Shown here: positions 54,259-64,000 of the stretch, one piece after another | Position numbering within the stretch: the first letter of the stretch is position 1 | Layout of the letters: each line of letters opens with the position of its first letter | NCBI GenBank assembly: GCA_000149265.1 | Contig: CH000170.1 | Span: 8,467-72,466 of the forward strand | Origin: Ciona savignyi | Lineage: Eukaryota; Chordata; Ascidiacea; Phlebobranchia; Cionidae | DNA length: 64,000 nucleotides | Direction of reading: 5' to 3' | Notes under the pieces: generated by a model | Seen by the model: the letters and a program-made list of their open reading frames with translations, nothing else | Database searches by the model: none | Told to the model about the DNA's origin: nothing | Program-made: the position numbers and the translations under genes

Positions 54259-57200
54259 ATGGAATCAGTGCAAGTTACCAAACAACTTGATGTTGGTTTA
54301 AATTTACCTAATGTAAGGCAGAACCACTTGATCCTGGGTAAAGCCAGACTACTCTACTTTCTCATGACAATATTCAATTTACAACGGGGAGATATGATAT
54401 TTATGTTCATCACCTAGTATGGCATAATACAATGTTGTTGTATTAGTTTTTTTCACTTTGTAGGTATACTTATATCACGAGGCAAATAAAATACAAAAAT
54501 AATTTTGTTGCAGTTGAAAATCAAAAGAAAATCAAGGGAAATTATGCCTGATAAATTCAATTCGAAATATTGTGCATTTGTTCTCATCTGGACGGAGGTT
54601 ATGACGTACACAGGATTTGGGATCAGCCCTGCAGCTCTCAATCCAAGCACACCAGCTGTTGTTGACTTCATAAATGGAACTTATCTGGTAAGTAACCCAT
54701 ATCTTCTTTGTTTGGGTGTTTATAAACGTTATGTGTTGTAGATATAAACCTACGAGGCGGATGTGCTAGTATCGCCTTGGCATATAACCATATGCATTTT
54801 TAGGTCAAGCGTAAACAGAAAAATCCTAAATGTTAAAAAATAATACATCATCGAATCGAGAGTTTAGATTTATAATAATTACCAAAACCAAGCAGCCCCA
54901 AAATTAATTTTCTCAGCTTCTCTGTCACCATTAACTCTCTCAGGTTGATTAAGCGCTTGCAATGTATTGCATTTGTGATAAATAGATTTTTGATGTTTTA
55001 CTTCAACCCATCCTGTCGGATAGCTGAATTGGCAAGAATGCTGGTGTTCTACCGGCACTCGAAAGGTTAGGGGTCAAAAACGGTCGCTGTCCAGACGGTT
55101 TTATTCTTGAATAATTTATTGATGAAATAATGGGTTGTACTAAAATTATTAAAAAGTCTCAATCAACACACTTCAAAAACTCTGGTGTCCTAACTTAGGG
55201 TATGACATAATTAAATCAGTAGCCACGTAATAAGGCCAATGTCGTTTTCTACGGACGGGGATAATATGTTTGTTTCCAATCCCGTTTGTCATGATTTCAT
55301 TCAACATCACACAAAAGCGTTTGGCTAAAAGACGACGATCGTAATAAGTGTAACCCACTGAAGTATGCTGGTCGGATTGATTATTATTAAAAACAAACAC
55401 AAATATTTGGTAGTATACTCATAGTAGGATATTGTTATTCAATAATTATTAGAAAATTAAAATTTACATTGCAAAATATACGTTTCTATAGTTTCAAAAC
55501 CACAAACCATTTTAATAAAGCTTTATCAAAGCATCAAGGCGCTTAGTGTGTGTCATATTTTTTGTCACGTAATTTTCAGCTATTGCCCGCTCTTCAGTAA
55601 TATATAAAATTCAAGATACAAAATTTACAAACTATACGCAGTTTACTAAAAAAATTAATGAAAAAGAAATAACCTGCAACCAAATTCTCACAACTTTCGG
55701 CGATGAAGCATTTTATGGAAAACGCACGTTTTACAAAATAAGGTCAGTTTAGAATTCTTAAAACATCCGTGTGTTTGAGTTGGCGTACTACAGTTATTTA
55801 TTATGGGTCCCATTTGGAAAAATGGGACACATATTGTTTTTGTCCGTTTTTTTCTTTTTTTTCGTCAAAGGTTTGACAGGCATGGCTTGTGGCTCCGACA
55901 TCTACCAGAAGGGCTGATGGAATTGCAATGAAACTTTAACATTTATTAGCGCACATGGTCTAGATATGCAGAAACCAATATTTTGGGTAATTTAGCCAGG
56001 GGAATTCCCCTGGGAGGTGAAAAACCAAAATGGTATTTTTATCTAAAAAATTAGCTATTTTGAGCATAGGGATGAACGTCTACTTCAATTTTAGTTAGAT
56101 TTGGTATAATGTAAGAACATACTGATATAACACTTTAAAGAAATACAAAAAATATTCAGGGAAATACCCTAAAAAAAAGATTTTGTTCTTAATCATAATT
56201 GTGACTGGCGTGTCTTGTGGCTCGACATTTTTCAGAAGGGGTAATTATATCGAACTAAAAATTGGAAATTTTTTAGACAACATGGTTTAGATATGCAGAA
56301 ACCAAAATTTTGGGTGATAAATTTAGGGGAATTCCCCTGGGGCGTTAAAACCAAAACGCTATTTTTTTCTAATAAAATGCCTTTTTTGGGCATAGCGCCT
56401 GAACGGCTGTTACAATTTGGATTCCGTTGAATGTAAGTGCATTAGTCACTGATTTAACACTTAAAAAAATAATGAAATTACATAGGAAAATACCCCCAAA
56501 AAATAGGATATGGTCTCAAATCATAATTGTGACAAGCATGCCATGTCGCCCCGATATCTACCAAAAGGAGTAATGGAATCGCAATGAAAATTGTACATTT
56601 CTTAGAAAACATGGTTTAGATATGCAAAAACCAAAATTTTAAGTGATAAATTTAATGGAATACCCCTGGGACGTTAAAAACCAAAACGCTATTTTTTTCT
56701 AAAAAAATGGCTTTTTTTGGGCATAGCGCCTGAACGGCTGTTACAATTTGGATTCCGTTGAATGTAAGTGCATTAGTCACTGATTTAACACTTAAAAAAA
56801 TAATGAAATTACATAGGAAAATACCCCCAAAAAATAGGATATGGTCTCAAATCATAATTGTGACAAGCATGCCATGTCGCCCCGACATCTACCAAAAGGA
56901 GTAATAAAATCGCAATGAAAATTGGACATTTCTAAGTCAACATGGTCTAAATATGCAGAAACCAACAATTTGGGTAATGAATCTAGGAGAATTCCCCTCC
57001 GACGTTAAAAAACCAAAACTTTTTTTTCTTATAAATTCGATTTTGTGGCAATAGCGCCTGAACGGCTGCTCTATTTTATAAAAATTCGGTAAAATGTTAA
57101 AACATTAGACATTCTGTGCCAATTAAATAAAGAAAACATTTACTGAGGTTAATTTCCATGAAAACGAAGATATGTTCCTGAATTATGATTGTGACAGGCA

Positions 57201-60200
57201 TGCCATATCGCACTGACATTTCCAATAAGAAGTCGACAAATCAGATTAAAACTTTAAGAATTGCTACATAACATGAAAATTCCCTAAAAACAATGAAAAT
57301 TTAAATCGGACTATTTGGGAATTTAGCGTTATTTCATTACAGCGCTTGAAAAGAAGCTTTAATTTAAAACATTTGTGGTGAAATGTTCGTAAATTTAGGA
57401 CGTTTATTCTTTATTTAACTTAATGTTGAAAATATGTTTGGTTGGTTAACTATGGAACCCATGCGTTTATGCTTGCAGAAACAAAAACTGCATACTCAGT
57501 GTATAAAATACAAATTATGGTTAGGCCTGTGGCATGAATATAGGGTATACAACACGTTTTTTTTTTAAATTGTGATGGTTAAACACGTGGTTGACACTCT
57601 CTAGTTATAACCGTATTTGACCAGCGCGTATTTAAAAAGTTGCACCCTGCATTTACACAAAGACAGCCTTCCATGCATTTAATAGGTTGAAATATTGTTT
57701 TAACAAATTGAATGCAATGTTATTTTATTTCATACAAAAATAAGAATAGGCTGCGATTCGTCTATATTTGGACTATTTTCTTTCATAATTGTCAAAGTAC
57801 AGGCTGGAGATTATCGGTATATTAGTATCACGGGAAGCATAGGTATTTCCATGGCACGTTGCTTTCGACCAATAAAATAGATTTTCATAATTGTGGGTTT
57901 ATATCAAATCGGGGTAGTATGAAAAGCAACGAAACTGCTAAACGAAGTTGTTTAGACATTATTGTTGTTGTAGATAGTACTGTGTGGTTATGTAACCTCA
58001 GGTTTAATATATTTTATTTAAAATACTTACAGCACTATTGATATTGTATTTTTAATTAAATGAAAGAAAATATCAATAGATTCAACCAGCACGAAAATGT
58101 AACAAATTTAATTTTGTAACGTGGTTTTGAGAACGGCTAAGTAATGTTGCGTAAGAGTTAATGTTGTTTTTTCTCTTTTAAGTTAAACATGGACGTAAAT
58201 CGTTTTCTATATAACGGATTTTAAATTTGACTGATCGAATTTTATATTTTGCAGACCCGATATTCAGAACCAGTTTCCAACGATGCCAAACTGCTGATTA
58301 TAAGTTTAGCACAATCCATGGTGTTAGTGGGGACCATAATCGGTGCCGGTAGTGTGAGATTCTTCATCGAAAAATTCAGGTACAGAATGGTGTCATTTTT
58401 ATACTGATAAGTCTGCAGAATAACAAAGGGTCACAAACTTATCTTCACCGCTAAGTAAGAATGTGACGAACTAAACTAAGCGCAACAAAGAAATTCCTGC
58501 AAATACCACAGACACATTATGGTAGATACATAATGGATTTATTTTGTTCATATAGTCGGAAGTTCAACATTCTGTGTGTTCACCTGCTTGTGCTTTTATC
58601 AACGATACTGATGGGTCCTGTTCCAAAGGCTACTGGTTCATATGAAGTTCTTATTGTTGGTCGATTGCTTAACGGAATATCACGGGGCGTTGCATACACT
58701 TGTGTTCCTATCTATGTTGCCGAGACTTGTAACAGAAAATCACTGCCCTTATACCAAGCTCCGTCAGTGTTATTAATATTCAGTGGTATCCTGATTGCCA
58801 ATTGTATTGGCCACCCAAAGGTACTTGGCGGCGTATACACCTGGCCATATTTACTGGCATCTCCTGGATTTTTTTCTGTTCTCTACGTCATTTCTTACCC
58901 ATTCCTACCAAACACGCCAGTGTACATTTTAAGATACAGTAAATCTGCAGATCGTTCTTCAGAGGCTTTAAATGTTTTGCAAAAGTTAAGATGTACTAGC
59001 TCAGAGAAGACCAAGAAGGAACTGGCTACAATAAAGAAAGAGATAGAGGGCGATATCAAATTAGAAAAAGTCGGGTTATTGGATGTTATAAGAGACCCCC
59101 GCTATCGCAGACAACTTCTCGCTGCTATTATCGTGATGCTGACCTTTCCCATGAGTGGAATCGACGGCATAATCATGTACACGGACAGTATATTTGAATT
59201 GGCTGGTATCTCAAATGAAAACATTCCGTTCGCAACGATGGGTAAATAACCTTTTTACAAATTTAAAAAATATTACTTAACACATTAACACCTTAGTGTA
59301 ATTGACAACGTGAAAACCCGTTTATGTTTGCTTTTATCAACAAGTAGTTTTCGATTTCACGATTCAAACAGATGTTGTGTATAAGGAAGGTTACCATTGT
59401 GGTAATTAAAAAATGTTTTCCAGGTGTGTTCGCTGCAGTCATTCTTGCTTCATTGCTTGGATTTCCCGTTACCAGTCGGATTGGAACCAGGAAGATACTC
59501 ATAGGAGGAATAAGCATTGCTGTGTTTGCTCTTATTCTTCTTACGATAACCAGCGCCATTGATAACGTGGGGACATCTTACATCAGCATCGCCTTTGTTT
59601 TCCTTTTCTTCGTTGGGATGGGATTGGGACCTTCACAAGCCTTTTTCTCCCTCACGTCTGAACTGACAACCCAAGTCTCAAGACCGTCCGTGCTATGGAT
59701 AAGCGGTGTCATCTTCTGGATAGTTTCAACACTGATCGCACTGGTATTTCCGTACATGCTGGAAGCAATGGAAAGCTACTCATTTATTCCATTTGCTTTC
59801 GTATCTCTGTTGGAGGTAAATATGAATGGTCCACGCTGTATAATACTTGATCTGAATGTAAAGGGAGAAATGTTTTGATTTTATTACAATATATGCATAT
59901 TATGGCAAATCGTACGAGTAACTCCGACATTAGCTGTCAACATTTCCCCCCAAACATACACCATTACCGGCCAAACTAGGCTACAGCGCGTTTGTTATTC
60001 GTTTTCCCAGCGGTAGCCTACCAAAACTGTCCCTTTTCATTTTGATAGTATAGCGGCATTCAATTTTATACGGAACACTAGCTATCAAACTTCACATTTC
60101 TATGTTTTTAGTAAATATTAAATTGTTATCACTCAATTTATCAATGCGTATAATTTTTTAAAAAGAACCAAATCTTTCGAAGTTTTTGTCAGCTAAGAAT

Positions 60201-60441
60201 AAATCATATTAGAACAACTAACTCTCGCTAAACCACCTACAAACAAAGTTATTTGTAATATCTATATTTACAAGTCTAATTTTAGATTCTCTACATCCAC
60301 TTCGCCGTGCCGGACGCACACAACCGGAGTGTGGAAGAGATTCAAACAGATTTCGCGCGACGTGCGAGTGGTGTGAAACGAAAGCAGTCCACTGGATCGG
60401 GAATCAATAACCCTTCGTTCGAACTTAAAACCGTCGTTTAG
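54259..60441 (+). CDS. SLC2-like: SLC2 (GLUT)-like facilitative transporter, copy A
   Basis: A major facilitator with 12 predicted membrane helices, 528 residues. Exons: 54259-54312, 54514-54687, 58255-58379, 58556-59241, 59424-59815, 60286-60441; total 1,587 nt in frame. GLUT landmarks: GFGISPAALNPSTPAV in TM1; FIEKFSRKFNIL in the TM2-3 loop; VGRLLNGISRGVAYTCVPIY with AET (TM4); LPNTPVYIL in place of PESPRYL; MSGIDGIIMYTDSIFELAGI (TM7); SRIGTRKI; GLGPSQAFFSLTSEL (TM10); FAVPDAHNRSVEEI in place of PETKG. Residues that contact glucose in GLUT1 are changed, so the substrate is unknown. Intron 2 (3.6 kb) holds a 330-bp tandem repeat. Its convergent twin lies 1.6 kb downstream. Confidence 0.88.
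55015..55185 (+). mobile_element. SINE family 1, decayed
   Basis: ACTCGAAAGGTTAGGGGTCA, an AATAATGGGTTGTAC body and an ACACACTTCAAAAACTC core, in intron 2 of the SLC2-like gene. Confidence 0.4.
55865..57450 (+). repeat. 330-bp tandem repeat, about five units
   Basis: Marker TGTGACAAGCATGCCATGTC recurs at about 55873, 56200, 56528, 56860 and 57189. Units share ATGCAGAAACCAAAATTTTG, GGGGAATTCCCCTGGG and ATAGCGCCTGAACGGCTGTT. The middle units are nearly identical; the outer ones have decayed. Confidence 0.8.
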
Positions 60442-62069
60442 TCTGACTGATTTCGTGCTGTGCGTGATTTGACACTTTAACTAACACCATTATAAATTTA
60501 TTATCAATAAAAAACAACGCTTTAATACTAGTTTTATGTGTTTTTAAGGGATTCATACAGTTGTCGACCTTTTTAAACACGTTTCGTCATCTTGATTATG
60601 ATAAAATACATTTCATCTGATGTCGAACATTTTTTTACAATATATAAAAATGTTTTCTTGTAAATTTACTGTGTTTCTTTTAATTCCAAGATAACAAATA
60701 TTCATAGCCCTAACAGGTTTATCAGCTTTTTAAAATCTACATGAATTTTCGTTGTCAAGTTCGGCGCTAGTGGCTGTTTTCGTATTTGTGTTTGCAGTTA
60801 GGTCGATAAAATTGTATGATTGAATATCAGCTTTGTAGCTGAATATGATTAGTTTTAAAATATTAGTGGCTACAAGCGATGATTAGGGGTATTTATAGAT
60901 CGTTTGTCTTTTTCTTAGGCTATTCTATTCCTCTACAATTTTTTTTACAATTTAAAGTGAATAATCCTTACCAGTTAAGAAATATCGACAAATAATATTC
61001 GACGACAAAATTCTCAAAACGACTTTATAAATAAATTTGCCAATGAGTTTTTGAACTTTGTTAGCTAACACCTCTAGATTACTTATCTCGATTAAATATT
61101 TCTTATATTTCATATGAAGCATAAATTAATCTGATCACTATAGTTTCTGTGGGATTAAATTTCTGGGTATTTGTCAAACCCGGTTAAAGATTGGTATGTC
61201 GCTTACGCATCTATTCTGTTGTTTTTTAGATTATTTTTTTTTTATTTTGGTTTTTAGCTCTTTCATACGTGTATTAATAGTGTATATATCTTAGGGATTT
61301 ACAAGGGTAAACTGGGTAATTTTAATTCTATTTATGTTTTTCTGATCAGTATTTTAGGCTTAAATAATACTATTTTCGTAGTACTTATAAGTATGCTTAC
61401 TATAATTATATTTAGGTTCAAAGTTGACATTTGACATATAATTTTAACCATCGTATACTGAAACACCAAGACTAAACCAGCAAATGGGACAGTTTGCTGG
61501 GAAAAGACAAAGCATGTAGTCAGACTGTTAAAGGGCAATCATATTACTGATAACAAACTTTTTACAGCACTAACGCTTTTACTAAAAATTCGGGCAAGAA
61601 AATAGGTGAACAATCTTAAAAGCTCATACATGTATTACGACCATGATTATACTTTATCTTATGTCAAAAGAAATGCAATAAATTCGTAAAAAAAACAACT
61701 TTATTGACACTGAACATTTTTTTAATGTTGCAAAATAAATCTTGTTCCGTTTTACCATTTAGTTGTTTAATCATTATATTGACAAAGTAGAGTTGTCGTG
61801 TTAGCGCATGAGATGAAAAACGTTTTAAAAAAAGTGACGCACAAACAAACGTAATGTCAAATAAAAGTTCGACAAAGTCTGAATTTATGACAGAGCAAAT
61901 CTTAAAAGGTCGACACCTGGACAACTCCCTTGAAACACTTAGTGGACCAGAAAATGTAAATGAAACGTTTTTGTTCAGTAATAAAACTTACAGCAACAAT
62001 AGCTTTAGTTAAAAACTACAAGTAGCACAAGTAAAGTCCAAAAAGTTACATAGAAGAAAACCAGTCAGA
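60442..62069. other. Convergent intergenic spacer between the SLC2-like copies
   Basis: AT-rich 3' flanks of both genes. Similarity between the two sides stops within about 10 nt of the stops, so the spacer itself is not a palindrome. Confidence 0.6.
60506..60511 (+). other. Poly(A) signal of SLC2-like copy A
   Basis: AATAAA 65 nt after the stop codon, at a typical spacing. Confidence 0.55.
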
Positions 62070-63855
62070 CTACACGGCCGTTTTAAGTTCGAATGAAGGG
62101 TTATTGATTCCCGATCCAGTGGACTCCTTTCGTTTCACACCACTCGCACGTCGCGCGAAATCTGTTTGAATCTCTTCCACACTCCGGTTGTGTGCGTCCG
62201 GCACGGCGAAGTGGATGTAGAGAATCTAAAATTGGACTTGTGAATATAAATATGATAAATAACATTGTTTGTAGGTGGTTAGCAAAAGTTGGTTGGTCTA
62301 AAATGATGTCTTAGCTGACAAATTTCAAACGATTTAATGGACTTCATCCAGTGGCGCGATCAGAGTGTAACTTTGACAACTAATGTCACAACTGCTAATA
62401 CGATATAACATACTATGAAATATTTGGGAAATTATATTATTTGCAGATTTAATAATAAAATCTTTTTTTTACTTTTACATTCCGGTCAAGTATTATATTA
62501 CAGCGTGGACCAGTCATATTTACCTCCAACAGAGATACGAAAGCAAATGGAATGAATGAGTAGCTTCCCATTGCTTTCAACATGTACGGAAATACCAGTG
62601 CGATAAGTGTTGAAACTATCCAGAAGATGACTCCGCTTATCCATAACACCGACGGTCTTGAGACTTGGGTTGTTAGTTCAGACGTGAGGGAGAAAAGGGC
62701 TTGTGAAGGTCCCAATCCAATTCCGACGAAGAAAATGAAAACGAAGGCGATGCTGATGTAAGATGTCCCCACGTTATCAATGGCGCTGGTTATCGTAAGA
62801 AGAATAAGAGCAAACACAGCAATGCTTATTCCTCCTATGAGTATCTTCCTGGTTCCAATCCGACTGGTAACGGGAAATCCAACCAATGAAGCAAGAATGA
62901 CTGCAGCGAACACACCTGGAAAACATATTTTAACAGGTCAACGTGGCAACAACCGGCAATTGTAAACATTTGTTTGAACCGTTAATTTGAACACTATTTA
63001 TTGACAGAGCCAAAAATAAACAAGTTCTCACGTAACTCAATTTGGCTGGCTATATGTTAACATTTTGACGTTTGTAGATTTGTTTATTCGGATAAAACAG
63101 CGTTGTTAATAACACTGAGATGTTAATGTGTTAAGTTATACTATTTAAACTTGTAAAAAGGTTATCTACCCATCGTTGCGAACGGAATGTTTTCATTTGA
63201 GATACCAGCCAATTCGAATATATTGTCCGTGTACATGATGATGCCGTCCACTCCACTCATGGGAAAGGTCAGCATCACGATTACAGCAGCGAGAAGTTGT
63301 ATCCGATAGTGGGGGTCTCTTATAACGTCCAATAAGCCGACTTTTTCTAATTTGATATCGCCCTCTATCTCTTTCTTTAATGTAGCCAGTTCCTTTTTGG
63401 TCTTCTCTGAGCTGGTACGTCTTAACTTTTGTAATACATTTAAAGCCTCGGCAGAACGATCTTCAAATTTACTGTATCTTAGAATGTACACTGGCGTGTT
63501 TGGTAGGAATGGGTAAGAAATGACGTAGAGAACAGAAAAAATCCCAGGAGATGCCAATAAATATGGCCAGGTGTATACGCCGCCAAGCACCTTCGGGTGA
63601 CCAATACAATTGGCAATCAGGATACCACCGAATATTAATAACACTGACGGAGCTTGGTATAAGGGCAGTGATTTTCTGTTACAAGTCTCGGCAATGTAGA
63701 TAGGAACACAAGTGTATGCAACGCCTCGTGATATTCCGTTAAGCAATCGACCAACTATAAGAACTTCATATGAACCAGTAGCCTTAGGAACAGGACCCAT
63801 CAGTATCGTTGATAGAAGCACAAGCAGGTGAACACACAGAATGTTGAACTTCCGA
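62070..63855 (-). CDS. SLC2-like: SLC2 (GLUT)-like transporter, copy B (last three exons; 5' part off the window)
   Basis: Exons 63170-63855, 62524-62915 and 62070-62225 have exactly the same lengths and phases as exons 4-6 of copy A (686, 392 and 156 nt). I counted 21 amino-acid differences in about 411 residues. The frame is intact and the motifs are shared, including MSGVDGIIMYTDNIF. The intron between the first two listed exons is 254 nt, against 182 nt in copy A, and the 3' untranslated regions diverge within about 10 nt of the stop. Exons 1-3 should lie just past 64000. Confidence 0.87.
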
Positions 63856-64000
63856 CTATATGAACAAAATAAATTCATTATATATCTACCATAAAGTGTA
63901 TGTGATATTTGCAGATATTTTTTTTGTTGCGCCAAATTTAGTTTGTCACATTCTCAGCGATGGAGATAAGTTTGTGACCCTTTGTTATTCTGAAGACTTT

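Noticed and set aside
1..64000. CRISPR arrays, operons or prokaryotic islands
   Set aside because: Intron-rich eukaryotic sequence; the regular repeats seen are SINE-derived arrays, minisatellites or protein repeats without unique spacers.

Overview
The window is intron-rich, AT-rich eukaryotic DNA. It holds parts or all of five protein-coding genes, two 5S rRNA genes and many transposon-derived repeats. An axonemal dynein of the DNAH5/DNAH8 class, a TACC protein with SDP repeats, short introns, dispersed 5S genes and a tRNA-headed SINE fit an invertebrate deuterostome. A tunicate such as Ciona is my best guess, but that is an inference. All exon models were built by eye from family similarity, GT/AG sites and phase continuity; no alignment was run.

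Layout. (1) 1-22.7 kb, minus strand: the 5' part of a DNAH5/8-class outer-arm dynein heavy chain. 27 consecutive phase-compatible exons give 1,479 codons, preceded by two alternative first exons. The AAA+ motor lies beyond the left edge. A 5S rRNA gene sits antisense in one intron. (2) 23.9-39.8 kb, minus strand: a transforming acidic coiled-coil (TACC) gene of about 3,155 codons. One 8.5-kb exon carries 26 clear SDP-type repeats plus one degenerate copy and contains an apparent one-base frameshift. (3) 42.4 kb: a second 5S gene. (4) 43.7-47.4 kb, minus strand: an NFU1-like iron-sulfur scaffold gene whose usual Cys-X-X-Cys motif has lost its second cysteine. (5) 47.4-54.2 kb: gene-poor DNA with an assembly gap, several SINEs, and a hAT-type element with a second transposon nested in it. 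(6) 54.3-60.4 kb (plus) and 62.1-64 kb (minus, cut by the window edge): two convergent, closely related SLC2 (GLUT)-like transporters about 95% identical over the exons they share.

The genes do not form a functional unit. Dynein acts in cilia, TACC at centrosomes and microtubules, NFU1 in mitochondria and SLC2 at membranes. What links the window is its repeats. One tRNA-derived SINE family recurs at least ten times, and headless pieces of that SINE appear to form the tandem arrays found in many dynein introns. A foldback element has inserted into one such array, and neighbouring array units preserve the empty site.
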